Source: Areca catechu
Taxonomy: Eukaryota > Streptophyta > Magnoliopsida > Arecales > Arecaceae
Direction of reading: 5' to 3'
Assembly: GCA_021397845.1 (NCBI GenBank)
Contig: CM038052.1
Location: forward strand, 176,123,183-176,187,182
Length of the DNA stretch: 64,000 nt
In this document: positions 35,807-47,756 of the stretch, piece by piece
Numbering within the stretch: position 1 is the stretch's first letter
Layout of the letters: each line of letters starts with the position of its first letter
The notes under the pieces: model-generated
Databases searched by the model: none
What the model saw: only the letters and a program-made list of their open reading frames with translations
What the model was told of the DNA's origin: nothing
Translations under genes and position numbers: made by a program

Positions 35807-37294
35807 GTGCAGTATCCGAGCTGGCTAGCGAATGTGGTGATGGTGAAGAAGAATAATAGCAAGTGGAGGATCTGTGTAGACTACACCGACCTCAACAAAG
35901 CATGCCCGAAGGATATCTTCCCTCTGCCAAGGATAGACCAGCTGGTGGATGCCACTTTAGGGCACAGGCTGCTCTCCTTCATGGATGCATTCTCTGGGTA
36001 CAATCAGATCTGGATGCACCCGGAGGACGAGGAGCATACCACCTTCATCACTGACCGAGGGACATACTGCTACAGAATGATGCCCTTTGACCTGAAGAAT
36101 GCTGGGGCCACGTACCAATGTCTGGTCAATAAAGTCTTTAAAGACCAGATCGGCAGGAATGTACAAGTGTACGTGGATGACATGCTTGTCATGAGCAAAC
36201 TGAGCTCGGACCACATTGCCGACCTCGCTGAAGCCTTTCACAGTCTCCGGAAGTACCAGATGAAACTTAACCCAGCGAAGTGCACCTTTGGGGTGGTGGC
36301 AGGGAAATTCCTTGGCTTCATGGTCACCCAGAGAGGCATCGAGGCGAATCCGGAAAAGGCTCAAGCAATCCTGGACATGGAGCACCCAACATCCAAGAAG
36401 CAGGTCCAGCGCTTGATAGGAAGAATCGCAGCCCTAAGCCGGTTCATCTCGAGGTCGGCTGACCGCTGCCTCCCTTTCTTCAAGGTGCTATGCAAGATGC
36501 ACGACTTCACCTGGATCGAAGAGTGCCGGATGACTTTCGAAGAGTTGAAGGAGTCCCTGACCTCCCCACTTCTGTTGTCCAGACCCGAAGACGGGGAAGA
36601 GCTCCTACTCTACCTGGTGGTCACACCAGGGGCTGTCAGCTCAGTCCTCGTCCATACAGACCAGGACGGGTCACAAAAGCCGGTATACTACACCAGCAAA
36701 ATACTCCATGATGCAGAGATCAGGTATACCCGCTTCGAAAAACTTATTTTTGCACTAATAATGTCTACTAAGAGCCTCAGGCCCTATTTCCAAGTGCATC
36801 CCATCGTGGTTGTGACTGATCAGCCGCTGAGGACCATGCTAAGCCACCCTGAGACTTCCAGAAGGTTAGCCAAATGGTCCCTGATGCTGAGCGAGTACGA
36901 CATCGCATATCGGCCAAGGTCATCGCAGAAGGCCCAAGTCCTAGCCGACTTCGTGGTTGAATGTACAGGGCTTCCCGAGGAATCAGAGTGGATGGTCCCA
37001 GAGAGCCAAGCCAAGCCCGGCCCGCTGGAGGGCCCTTGGATCCTCCACGTGGATGGCGCCTCCAATTCTTGCGGGAGCGGAGCAAGCCTCATCCTCGCCA
37101 ATTCTGACAGAGTGGTGACGGAGTGTGCACTTCGCTTCAAGTTTCCTGGCACAAACAACCAAGCGGAGTATGAGGTGCTCCTCACGGGCCTGAAGGTGTC
37201 CCGCGAGCTGGGCGTACAGAATCTCAAGGTCTTCACCGACTCCCAGCTGGTTGCCAGACAGGTCTCCGGAGAGTACGAGGCCCGAGATCCCTAG
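35807..37294 (+). CDS. Tat-3 RT, RNase H and archaeal-type RNase H (open 495 codons)
   Basis: This is the longest open element frame in the window. Residues about 1-190 are RT palm and fingers: RICVDYTDLNKACPKDIF, LSFMDAFSGYNQI, MPFDLKNAGATYQ and YVDD at residues 122-125. Residues about 190-240 are the connection (RLIGRIAALSRFISRSADRC). RNase H spans about 240-385 (YYTSKILHDAEIRYTRFEKL; VTDQPLRTML; QVLADFVVECTG). Archaeal-type RNase H spans about 410-495, with its acidic residues in VDGASN, NNQAEYE and TDSQLV. A TAG at 37292-37294 cuts the last part, which continues in the same frame at 37295. The ATG at 35807 is internal, not the true start. Confidence 0.9.
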   Translation: MQYPSWLANVVMVKKNNSKWRICVDYTDLNKACPKDIFPLPRIDQLVDATLGHRLLSFMDAFSGYNQIWMHPEDEEHTTFITDRGTYCYRMMPFDLKNAGATYQCLVNKVFKDQIGRNVQVYVDDMLVMSKLSSDHIADLAEAFHSLRKYQMKLNPAKCTFGVVAGKFLGFMVTQRGIEANPEKAQAILDMEHPTSKKQVQRLIGRIAALSRFISRSADRCLPFFKVLCKMHDFTWIEECRMTFEELKESLTSPLLLSRPEDGEELLLYLVVTPGAVSSVLVHTDQDGSQKPVYYTSKILHDAEIRYTRFEKLIFALIMSTKSLRPYFQVHPIVVVTDQPLRTMLSHPETSRRLAKWSLMLSEYDIAYRPRSSQKAQVLADFVVECTGLPEESEWMVPESQAKPGPLEGPWILHVDGASNSCGSGASLILANSDRVVTECALRFKFPGTNNQAEYEVLLTGLKVSRELGVQNLKVFTDSQLVARQVSGEYEARDP

Positions 37295-38743
37295 ATGATG
37301 AAGTACCTGGAGAGGGTCCGTTCGAGCACAGCAGGCTTCCGTTACTTCTGCTTTTTCCACATTTCCTGTGGAGAGAACGCTCATGCAGACGCACTATCAA
37401 GGCTTGCGACCCTACCAGACTCATCCCTAGGGCATGCCTACATCGAATATCTCGAGAGCCCGAGCTACAAAAGCCACGAGGAGGTGCAACAAGTAGCCCC
37501 CGAGCCAAGCTGGATGGACAAGTATGTCAAGTACGTCCGAGACAGCCTACTACCGAAAGACCACAAAAAAGCTGGCCTCATCAGAAGGAAAGCCGCCCGT
37601 TTCGTCTTGATGGATGGCCAGCTCTACCGCCGATCTTTTTCCTACCCTCTCCTGAAGTGCCTCAGGCCCACAGAGGCAGCCTTCGTGCTTCAGGAGATAC
37701 ACGAAGGCCTCTGTGGGAATCATGTAGGAAGGAGGACTCTGGCGTACAAGGCACTCCGCCAGGGATATTTCTGGGAAACGATGAAGGAGGACGCCGCCGA
37801 CTTGTCAAGAAGTGTGACAAGTGCCAACGCCATTCCCATATCTAGCACCTGTCGGCCACACCGATCTCCCAATTATCGTCTCCTTGGCCTTTCGCCCAAT
37901 GGGGGATGGATATCCTGGGACCGTTCCCCATCGCGCCTAGGCAGCGAAAGTTTCTGCTGGTGGCGATCGACTACTTCACCAAATGGGTCGAAGCAGAGTC
38001 GCTGGCTCGGATCACAGAGACCAATGTCCGCCAATTCTTTTGGAAGTCTGTCATCTGCCATTTCGGACTCCCCAACTGCATCATCACCAACAATGGGTGA
38101 CAGTTTGACAACCGAGAGTTCGAGGGATTCTACGCCGAGCACGGGATCCAGCATCGGTTCACCTCGGTCGCCCATCCCTAGACGAATGGGGAAGCCGAGG
38201 TCACTAACCGAACCATTCTTCAAGGACTCCGTACCAGATTGGATCAGTCGAAGGGCAGATGGGCAGAAGAACTTCCAAGCATCCTGTGGTCCTACCACAC
38301 AATGCCCAGGACAGCGATGGGTGAAACACCTTTCAACCTGGTCTTCGGGTCGGAAGCGATAATTCCAGTTGAGCTCAATGTGCCCACGCTTCGTGTACAG
38401 TAGTACGACGAAGCACAGAACTCAACACACCTTCTCCTTAACCTAGACCTCCTCGAAGAAACAAGGAATAAAGCTCGGCTCCGGATGGTAGCATACCGGC
38501 AACGGGTCTCCTGGTACTACAATGCACGGGTGAAGCAGAAGAATTTCCGTCCTGGCGACCTGGTGCTGCGCTGAGCAGAACCGTCTCAGCCCCGTGAGCG
38601 CGGCAAACTCTCACCGAATTGGGAGGGCCCTTACAAAGTGTCCGAGGCCCTCTCCTAGGAGGCTTACTATCTAGAAGACTTGGATGGCGCCAGGTTCCCC
38701 CGGACCTGGAACACTTGTAATTTGAGGAGATACTATCAGTAAT
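37295..38743 (+). pseudogene. Tat-3 aRNase H tail and integrase
   Basis: The frame 37295-37830 finishes the second RNase H (HADALSRLATLP) and carries the integrase zinc region (HEGLCGNHVGRRTLAYKALR, KKCDKCQRH in another frame near 37810). Core: WGMDILGPFP near 37900 keeps the first Asp. The second reads ITNNG near 38085, where Asp is Asn, and a TGA follows. NGEAEVTNRTI near 38190 keeps Glu. The C-terminal domain includes WYYNARVKQKNFRPGDLVL and LSPNWEGPYKVSEAL, ending at about 38741 (RRYYQ). With Asn at the second site and at least four breaks it is inactive. Confidence 0.87.
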
Positions 38744-38809
38744 GTAAGTATTCCCTCCATGAGAAATAAAGATTTCTTTCTGCAACACGATCTATCTGCC
38801 TTGCAGGAA

Positions 38810-40020
38810 ACTATAGCCGCGAGCCCAGCTCCCCGGCACCAAAGCCTAGAGAAGAGTCCTCTGGCACCAAGACCTGGGAAGCCCCCAGGCACCGGCGAGC
38901 CCAGCTCCCCAGCATCAAAGACCGGACGACCCTCCGGTATGAAAGACCGAACGACCCTCCAGCACCAAAGACCGGACGACCCTCCGGCACCGGCGAGCCC
39001 AGCTCCCTGGCATCAAAGACCGGACGACCCTCCGGCACTAAAGACCGGATGACCCTCCGGCACCAAAGACCGGATGACCCTCCGGCACCGGCAAGCCCAG
39101 CTCCCCAGCAAAGGACCTGGGAAGCCCCCAGGCACTCAACATCTCCAGCCCGGCTTCGAGGCGACATTTTTTGAACCACGTCCTCAGATCATCAAGTTCT
39201 CACGTCCCCGAGCCCAGCTCCAGGATGCCAACCCAAGATCGGAGCTCAGATCTCCGGCCAAGGGAATCCTCTCAACCAATGCGCCTTCGAGCTCGACTCC
39301 AAGGTGCCATCTCAAGACATCAACATCCCCGAGCCCAGCTCTAGGACGCCCATCAAAGATCGGATGACCCTCCGGCACCGGCGAGCCCAGCTCCCTGGCG
39401 AAGGACCTAGGAAGCCCCCATGACTCAACGTCTTGAGCTCGACTCCAAGGCGACATCTTCTGAGCCATGTCCTCAGATTATCAAGTTCTCACATCCCCGA
39501 GCCCAACTCCAGGATGCTAACCCAAGACCGGAGCTTAGATCTTCGGCCAAGGGAATCCTCTTAACCAATTCACCTTCGAGCCCAGCTCCAAGGCGTCATC
39601 TCAAGACATCAACGTCCCCGAGCCCAGCTCCAGGACACCCATCAAAGACCGGATAGCTCCCCGGTACCAAAGCCCAGAGAAGAGTCCTCTGGCATGAAGA
39701 CCTGGGAAGCCCCCAGGCACCGGCGAGCCTAGCTCCCTGGCACCAAAGCCCAGAGAAGAGTCCTCTGGCATGAACACCTGGGAAGCCCCCAGGCATCGAT
39801 GAGCCTAGCTCCCCAGCACCAAAGCCCAGAGAAGAGTCCTCTAGAATGAAGACCGGGGAAGCCCCTAGGCACCGGCGAGCCCAGCTCCCCAGCACTAAAG
39901 ACCGGATGACCCTCTGGCACCAAAGACTGGATGACCCTCCGGCACCGGCGAGCCCAGCTCTGAGGCGACATCCCCGAGCTCTGCTCTGAGGCGATGTTCC
40001 GTAGACCCAACTTCTAAAGG
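38810..40020 (+). repeat. Complex tandem repeats in the Tat-3 3' region
   Basis: Short units such as GACCGGATGACCCTCCGGCA and GGCGAGCCCAGCTCCC alternate irregularly. A larger unit of about 290 bp is duplicated (compare TCAAGTTCTCACGTCCCCGA near 39195 with TCAAGTTCTCACATCCCCGA near 39481). Frames inside on both strands (for example 38759-39052 and 39596-40024) only reflect the repeat. Confidence 0.88.
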
Positions 40021-40308
40021 TCAATCCCTGAGCCTAGCTTCGAGGCATTCAAGATATGGACCGCCCTTAGGCGCCCAGGTCTGAAATTCCTCCCTACAAC
40101 CTCCTCGTACTGATAAAAAATAGAAAAGAGGAGTGGGGAGGAAAAGTGACATTCACATCACCGAAGGAAAGAAGCAAAATCTATGGAATCAGTTTTCATT
40201 GCTTGAAAAGAAAATTTTACATCATGTTCTGGGCCCTGATAAGCCAGGTAGCCCGGCTCAAAGGAAAGTACAAAAAGAAAGAAAAAGGGACACGCGAGGA
40301 GTCCTACA
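40021..40308. other. Tat-3 spacer between repeats and antisense gene
   Basis: No domain. It would hold the 3' end of the antisense transcript. The plus-strand frames at 40133-40502 overlap the antisense exon and are shadows. Confidence 0.4.
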
Positions 40309-41247
40309 CTACGAGGTCGGTTCCTCCCCTGGGCGGCGCATGGCCAGGACTTCCCCCTCTCCAACCTCCGGAGTGGGATCGCGTGCTTGAGCGGGCTCTG
40401 TCGGAGGAGCAGACTCAGTCACAGTTACCGCAGAGATCGGCTCAGCAGCCTTCTCCTGCGGTGCTGCCTCGGCTATTGCCACAACCGGGGTCGGTTCGGT
40501 AGCCTCCAAGGCCACTGGCGGAGATGCCCCGACTGGAGTAGCCCCTTGCCCTCCTGCAATCGCCTTCAGAATAGGAGCCTTCTTCCCGAGAGCTCGGAGC
40601 ATGGCCAGCCGCTCCTCGAACAACATTCCCATAGTTGGGAGACACAGTACAAATATCCCTTTGCAAAGGAGTCCGTCGCTACTTCTTTGAAGTCCTTGAG
40701 GTACACCGAGGAGGCTTTGAAGGCGGCCACCATGCCCGCAACATCCCTCCTCGCGCCCTCCACTTTGCTCCTCGCTTCAGCCGCCGAGTTTTCGGCACGC
40801 TCGGCCTGGCGGATCGTCGCCGTCATTCCCTTCTCGGCGACCTCGGTGGCATGGTTGGCGGCAGCGGCCCACTTCTCGGCCTCGACGGCCCTCCCCTCGG
40901 CCTCAGCGGCCTTCTTCTCCGTCGTCGCCACCTTCCTCTCCGATTCGGCCCGGAGCTCCGTCAACCGGGCCCTCTTTGATTCGAGCTCCTTCTTCATCCT
41001 GATGAGGTTGGCAGCCTCGGCCGCGAGGCTCTTGATTTTAAGGTTGGCCTCCTGGGCCTCCCTGTTCTTTCGGCTCACCTCAGCCCGCAGGGACTCGAGC
41101 TCGGTCAGTCGCTCCTCCCCCTTTGCCCAGTTTCGGTAAAAGTCCCGGATGAGGAGCAGATCCCTATCTTGCTATATAGAAGGAAGCATGTTAATTATCA
41201 AGTGAAAAAGATGCTCGGGAAAGACAAAAAGGGGGGGGGGGGGGGGG

Positions 41248-42656
41248 TGTTGGCTCCACCTAGTGATTTTGATGAATAACAAAACATTGAGTGCATATTG
41301 TATACTAATGTGTATTTCAAGTTATGAGTTTTCAGGAAGAAAGCACCTCAAAATCTTAAAAACTTATGTATCATGGCATGCCATGGCACGGAGCATTTTT
41401 CACAAATCTGGACATCTTCTTCATAAAAAAAAGGGTATCTACATGTTTAATTATTATTTGTTTACGATCCATTTAAGTTTCAAAATTTATATTTGTATTT
41501 TTGGGCTAATTTGTACTTGAATCTGAGCTTTTCAGTCTCAAGTGTCGACTCTTGGGAAGCCAAGTGTCGACACTTCAGCATTTGGCACGAAGAAAAATTC
41601 TTGGCACGCCAAGTGTCGACACCCAGAACTCAAGTGTCGACACCTAGTGTCGACACCTAGTGTCGACACTTAGGTTTCCAAGTGTCGACTCAAGGCCTGA
41701 GATTTTTGAAAATCCAGAACTTTGCTATCTGAGAATTTTTGTGTCAAGTGTCGACACCTGACAGCCAAGTGTCGATACTTGAAGCCTGACAGCCCTAACG
41801 GATCTATTTTTTTTACTTGCAGAACTTGCTTTTCAAGTTCCAAACGGCTAGATCCGAGGCTCCAACGGTTACAAACCATTTTTGGGAAGTTTCTTGGTGT
41901 ATTTAATCTCTACCAACCTCATTCTAAAGGCATTGAAGTGTATTGAAGTTCATTCAAAGCCAAAAAGCCTATATTCTTTCAAGAACCTCACATCAAAAGT
42001 CTTTTATAGTTTGATTCCCTGAAAAAGCTTTCAATCTCATCCTAGCATCATTCCAAAAGAGGTGTTCTGAAGAATATCTTAAGAAGGAGACAAGACAAAG
42101 CATCAACTTGAGCTTCAAAGATTCCATTCTACTCTTGAAGAGAGTTTGTCTTAGTTTTAAAAGTTGTATATCTATTTTTATTTTGTGATTTGATCTTGCT
42201 TTCAAGGATGTCTTGAAAGAAGGTTGTTGTGGTTTGTTGGTGAGCCAAAGGGATAAAACCAACTAGGGTTAACTTGTGAGCCCGAAGACAAAATAAGTGT
42301 TGAGATTTGTTGGTGAGCCTAGGTGACAAAACCAACTTAGGTTTTGACTTGTGAGCCTTGTGAAAAATAAGTCAGCTGTAATCTTGTTTGGATTATAGTG
42401 GAATTCCCAAGGATGGCTTGGGGAGTGGATGTAGGTGCTAGGTTTGCACCGAACCACTATAAACCTTGTGTTTGTATGTGATTGCTCTCTTTCTCTCTTG
42501 CTCTTTGGTTATTGCTATTTATTTACTATTTTCTGCTGCATTCAATCTTGTGCATTGAATTTATTATTCACAAACACCACTAGACCTTCACATTACTGTT
42601 TTAATTTTTAAAAGACTCAATTCACCCCCCCTCTTGGGCTCCATTTCTGGGTAACA
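41248..42656 (+). repeat. 5' LTR of the Sirevirus
   Basis: TGTTGGCTCCACCTAGTGA to TCTGGGTAACA. It matches 50760-52240. The two differ mainly in the number of palindromic AAGTGTCGACACTT copies. No clear TATA box was located. Confidence 0.92.
41540..41790. repeat. Cluster of AAGTGTCGACACTT palindromes in the 5' LTR
   Basis: At least eight GTCGAC cores in 250 bp, most within AAGTGTCGACAC(T/C)T, plus one GTCGAT variant. The motif is perfectly palindromic and contains one CpG. Confidence 0.9.
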
Positions 42657-42673
42657 AGTAGTATCAGAGCTCC
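42657..42673 (+). other. Primer-binding site of the Sirevirus
   Basis: AGTAGTATCAGAGCTCC after the LTR is one base off the TGGTATCAGAGC initiator-Met tRNA site. Confidence 0.75.
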
Positions 42674-42713
42674 GGTACTCTCTTGTAGGTCCAAGGATCT
42701 TGAGTGAAAGATC

Positions 42714-44230
42714 ATGGCAGCCCCAATAGGAATGGATATAGTTGAAGGTCAAGCTTCAAATCGTCTCCCACTTTTAATGGCACAAATTACACGTATTGGA
42801 AAACACACATGCGTATTTTTATTCAAGCTATTGATTATAATTTGTAGAGGATAATTGTAAAAGGTCATCATCAGCCTACTATGTTGGTTAATGGCATTCT
42901 CACTCCGAAGATGGAAGATGATTGGGATGAGAATGATATTAAGTAAATTGAGCTTAATGTTAAGGCTATGAATCTGTTATTTTGCTCTCTTGACCCAAGT
43001 AAATTTAATAGAATATCTAATTGTCTCTTCGCCAAGGAGATTTGGGATACACTTGAGGTTATCCATGAGGGTACACACCAAGTGAAAACAACCAAGGTTA
43101 ACATGCTTATTCATACGTATGAAATGTTTAAAATGGAACCTACTGAGTCTATTAGTGAGATGTATACTAGGTTCACAAATATTGTGAATGGCATGAGAAG
43201 CCTAGGAAAAGTTATTTCTAATGGTGAACTTGTGAACAAACTCCTCAGGTCTCTACCGGCTTCTTGGGATGCAAAGGTAACAGCTATTGAAGAAGCCAAG
43301 GATGTCAACACTCTTTCACTTGAATAACTGTTGGGTTCACTGATGACCTATGAGCTCTCCTTCAAGCAAAAAAATGTGGAAGTCGATAAAAAGAATAAAG
43401 TAATCGCCTTCAAATCTACTGCGAGAGAAGAATCAAGCGATGACTCCGAAGAAGATGATGAAGAAGATGAGACGGCTCTAATGGCGAGAAAGTTCAGAAG
43501 GTTTATGAGGAAGAAAATGTTCAACTTCAAGAAGAAACCTCTAAAAGGTGAGACAAGCAAAGAGAAAGACAAGGAGAAGAAGAAGGAGCAGCCCACTTAT
43601 TTTGAATGCAAGAAACTCGGTCATTTCAAGGTAGACTGCCCCTTGCTCAAGAAAAGTAGAAGAAAGTTGAGAAAGAAAGCCATGATGGCAACTTGGAGTG
43701 ATAGTGAGGACTCCAGTTCTGAGGAAGAACAACAGGAGGTGACAAACTTCTGTCTAATGGCGGATCATGATAAGATATGTTCTGAAACAGAAAATGAATT
43801 TACATTTGATGAGCTTCATGAAGTTTTTGACGAATTAGTCATAGAACTTCAAAAACTAAAATCAAAATATAAAGATTTGAAAAAATAAAATTTGGATTTA
43901 GCCAATACAAATGATAAGCTTTCAGATAAAAATGAATGCCTTGTTTTTCAAAATAGAAAATTAAATAATAAGATTTTAGCTCTTGAAAAAGAAAAAGAAG
44001 TTTTGAAAAAGAAAAGTTCTTCACTTTCAAATGAAAATTTTTCAAAACAAAGCAAAGAGATTTTGGATGAAAATAAAAGATATAAAGAAGAAATTGAAAA
44101 ATTAAAATCTTTTATAGATAAATTTACTTATAGTTCTGAAAAATTGAATTTGTTTTTGAATAATCAAAGAGCTGTTTTTGATAGAGCAGGTTTAGGATTT
44201 AGAACTTATAAGAAATAAAAACTTTTTAAA
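42714..44230 (+). pseudogene. Sirevirus gag
   Basis: ATG at 42714 (AAPIGMDIVEG), then early frame breaks. The copia gag (UBN2) domain is open at 42968-43327 (AKEIWDTLEVIHEGT; KVNMLIHTYEMFKM; LVNKLLRSLP) and continues after a TAA at 43325 in 43331-43888. It has an acidic run (EEDDEEDETALMARKF) and a zinc knuckle near 43600 in which the first Cys is Tyr (YFECKKLGHFKVDC). A Lys/Glu-rich coiled coil fills 43892-44218. Coiled coil after the knuckle is usual in Sireviruses. The stops at 43325 and 43886 are TAA. Confidence 0.85.
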
Positions 44231-45530
44231 AATTTCTTTGTGCCTGCATCTTCATCCATTACTTGCTATACATGTGGTACTAAAGGGCATAAATCTTATA
44301 TGTGCAACAAAAGAAGATTGAATAATATTAAGAAAGTTTGGGTTCCAAAAGGAACCAATGCCACTAACCTAAAAGGATCCAAGATGGCTTGGGTACCTAA
44401 AGCTCCACTTGATCTTTATTGTAGGTATGCCTTGCAACCAACAAGAAAAGAATGTGGTACCTTGATAGTGGTTGCTCAAGGCATATGACAGGAGATGTGG
44501 AGCAGTTCTCATCGCTTGAATATCAAAATGGTGGCAATGTGACCTTTGGTGATAATGGAAAGGGAAAAATTATTAGTATTGGTAAAATCCATATCACCCC
44601 CTCTTCTTACATTGATAATGTTTTATATGTTGATGGTTTGAAACATAACTTGCTTAGTATTAGTCAGTCTTGTGACAAGAATTTTAAAGTTGTTTTTGAA
44701 TCTTCTTTGTGCATTGTTTCTAGTTTAGATGACAATGGCATTAAGTTCATTGGTCATAGGCATGGCAATATTTATATGATTGATCTTGATGATCTTCCTA
44801 TTCAAAATGGTCAATGCCTAGTGGCAATGAAAGCCAAGATCATTGAAACTAGTTGGCTTTGGCATCACAGACTAGGACATATAAGTATGCATTTAATTTT
44901 GAAACTTAGCAAAAGAAATTTTATAAAAGATTTGCCTAAACTCAGTTTTGAAAAAGATAAGATTTGTAGTGCATGTCAGCTTGGAAAACAAACCAAATCC
45001 TCTTTCAAACCAAAAGGAGTAATCTCTATATCGGGTGCCTTAAAGTTGCTTCACATGGACCTCTTTGGGCCAACTAGAACATCTAGTTTGGGAGGTAAGA
45101 AGTACGGTCTAGTTATTGTAGATGATTTCTCACGATTTATATGGATCATATTTTTAGCACATAAAGATGAAACATTTTATGAATTCATTAGATTTCATAA
45201 ATGAGTTTCAAATGAAAAAGGTATTTCAATCGTATCTTTGAGAAGTGATCCTGGAACCGAATTTGAAAATGCTGATTTTGATAAATTTTGTATTAAAAAT
45301 GGCATTCATCATAATTTTTCTGCACCTAGGACACCTCAACAAAATGGGATGGTAGAAAAAAAAATAGAACTCTTGAAGAAATGGCACGCACCATGCTTTG
45401 TGAAAATAATTTACCTAGATATTTTGAGTGGAAGCTATAAATACTGCATGCTATGTTTTAAATCGAGTTTTGATCTGACCGATTTTAAAGAAAACATCTT
45501 ATGAGCTTTGGAAGGGTAGAAAACCCTCAA
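44231..45530 (+). pseudogene. Sirevirus second knuckle, protease and integrase
   Basis: A second zinc knuckle at about 44264-44310 reads CYTCGTKGHKSYMC, followed by two VWVPK/AWVPK repeats. Protease: WYLDSGCSRHMTGD at 44455-44496, with catalytic D-S-G. GAG-pre-integrase: LWHHRLGHIS near 44860 and CSACQLGKQTKSSF near 44970 (the His-His-Cys-Cys zinc site). Integrase core: HMDLFGP (first Asp), LRSDPGTEFEN (second Asp, near 45245) and PQQNGMVEKK (Glu, near 45340). A TGA near 45202 and frameshifts after 45400 break it. Frame 44452-45204 is the longest open piece. Confidence 0.88.
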
Positions 45531-47543
45531 TTCGTTATTTTCGTATTTTTGGATGCCATTGTTTCATTTTAAACAATGGTAAGGATAATTTAAGAAAATT
45601 TGATGCCAACTCAGATGAGGGAGTCTTTCTAGGCTACTCCACATCTAGTAAGGTATACAGGGTCTTCAACAGAAGAACACTTGTTGTTGAAGAATCCATA
45701 CATATGGTATTTGATGAATCTGACCATAAATCTTCAAGAAAAGAAGATGTGCTTTTTGATGAAACAGGTACCAAGAAAACTAAAAGTGTAAACAACAATG
45801 AAGAGCCTACCAATGAACAGAAAGATGATCAAAACACTGAAGGAGATCAAGCACAAGGTAATGAAAACACATCAATAGTTGATCCACTACCAAAAGAATG
45901 GAGGTATGCTCATGGACACCCAAAAGAACTAATTATTGGTGATCCATCTAAAGGTGTAAGTACTCGATCATCCCTTAGAAATATATGTGATTACTTAGCT
46001 TTTGTTTCTCAAATTGAATCTAAAACTATTAAGGAAGCTGAATGTGATAGTAATTGGATAAATGCTATGAAAGATGAACTTAACCAATTCAAAAGAAACA
46101 ATGTTTGGACATTAGTAGATAGGCCTTCAAATACTTCAATTATTAGCACAAAATGGGTTTTTTGAAATAAACTTGATGAAAATGGTGTTGTTACAAGAAA
46201 TAAGGCTAGACTAGTTGCCAAAGGATACAATCAGGAGGAAGAGATAAATTTTGATGAAACATTTGCTCCTGTGGCTAGACTTGAGGCAATTAGGCTATTG
46301 TTGGCTTTTGATTGCTTTATGAATTTTAAATTATTTCAAATGGATGTTAAAAGTATCTTTTTAAATGGTCTGATTGAAGAGGAGGTTTATGTTGAACAAC
46401 CTCCTGATTTTGAAAATTCAAAATTTCCAAATCATGTTTACAAACTTCATAAAGCTTTGTATGGTTTGAAACAAGCTCCTAGAGCTTGGTATGATCGTTT
46501 AAGCTCTTTCTTGCTCAAAAATGATTTTGCTAGAGATAATGTAGACAAAACTTTATTTTAAAGAAAAAGATTGATGATCTCTTAGTAGTACAAATATATG
46601 TAGATAATATAATATTTGGTGCTACTAACGAATCTCTTTGTCAAGAATTTGCGAAGTTAATGCAAGGTGAGTTCGAGATGAGCATAATGGGAGAACTAAA
46701 TTTCTTCCTCGGACTCCAAATAAAGCAAACCAAAGAGGGGATCTTCATCAACCAAGCAAAGTATAAAAAAGAAATACTCAAGAAGTTTGGGATGGAGAAT
46801 ACCAAGCCTTTAGGTACCCCTATGAGCTCTACTTGTAGACTTGACAAGGATGAATCAGGTAAATCTATTGACCAAAAATTATATCGTGGCATGATTGGTT
46901 CATTGCTATATCTTACTGCCAGTAGGCTAGATATCATGTTTAGTATTTGTATGTGTGCTAGATATCAGTCTAATCCTAAAGAGTTTCATCTTTTGGCTAT
47001 TAAACGCATACTTAGATATTTATCTGACATAATTGAAATTGGTTTGTGGTACTCTAGATATTCTTCATTTGAATTGATTGCTTATTCTGATGCTGACTTT
47101 GCTTGGTGTAAACTTGATCATAAAAGTACTAGTGGAACCGGTTAGTTTCTTGGAGTAAATTTGATCTCTTGGAGTAGCAAGAAATATAATTCAGTTGCTC
47201 TATCAACGGTGAAAGCCGAATATATAGCAGCTGGAAGCTGTTGTGCTCAAATCCTTTCGATCAAACAATAACTCGAAGATTTTGGCATTAAACTAACTAA
47301 GACACCCATAAGATGTGACAATACTAATGCAATCAATCTAACTAAGATCCTGTGCAACATTCAAGAAGTAAACACATTTAAATAAGACATCATTTCATAA
47401 GAGATCATGTACAAAACTCTAATGTCATTCTTGAATTTGTATGTACTGATGATCAGTTAGCAGATGTGTTTACCAAACCATTGAGTGAAGAAAGGTTCTA
47501 TCTGATTAGAAGAGAGTTAGGTGTCATTGACCCATTCTCCTAG
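45531..47543 (+). pseudogene. Sirevirus reverse transcriptase and RNase H
   Basis: The integrase tail passes into an acidic/Asn-rich linker (45704-45890). RT: NWINAMKDELNQFKRNNVWT near 46050, a TGA near 46164, KARLVAKGYNQEE near 46200, FAPVARLEAIRLLLAF at 46262-46310, LYGLKQAPRAWYDRL near 46455. The active-site box reads YVDN, not YVDD, near 46600, so the enzyme lacks one metal-binding Asp. GRLNFFLGLQI-type and KPLGTPMSS motifs follow. RNase H: YSDADFAWCKLDHKSTSG near 47085 and VALSTVKAEYIAA near 47200. It ends near 47543 after further breaks. Confidence 0.88.
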
Positions 47544-47667
47544 AACTCTCACAATTTTCATCTTACCCAAGTCATTTCACTCAAAAACACTTGTTTTGAG
47601 TCCCAAAAGATCTTAAATATTTTCTAAGATTTATTGAAAATTTTTTGATTTATTTTTGGGATTTTCT

Positions 47668-47756
47668 TGGCCAAGTGTCGACACTTGGATTTTGTAAAGT
47701 GTCGACACCTGACCAAGTGTCGACACTTGACGAATATTAAGTGTTGACACTTGCAA
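47668..47756. repeat. Second cluster of AAGTGTCGACACTT palindromes
   Basis: Three intact AAGTGTCGACAC cores and one AAGTGTTGACAC variant lie just downstream of pol. The same motif fills part of both LTRs. Confidence 0.88.

Noticed and set aside
38759..40024. Open frames on both strands rich in Pro, Ser and Gly
   Set aside because: They arise from the Tat-3 3' tandem repeats.
40133..41139. Plus-strand frames of 118 and 250 codons
   Set aside because: Shadows of the Ala/Glu/Lys coiled coil coded on the minus strand.
41231..41247. Run of 17 G as an assembly gap
   Set aside because: It abuts the Sirevirus TG end, and the other flank starts GGGGG, as a target duplication should; the exact length may still be wrong.
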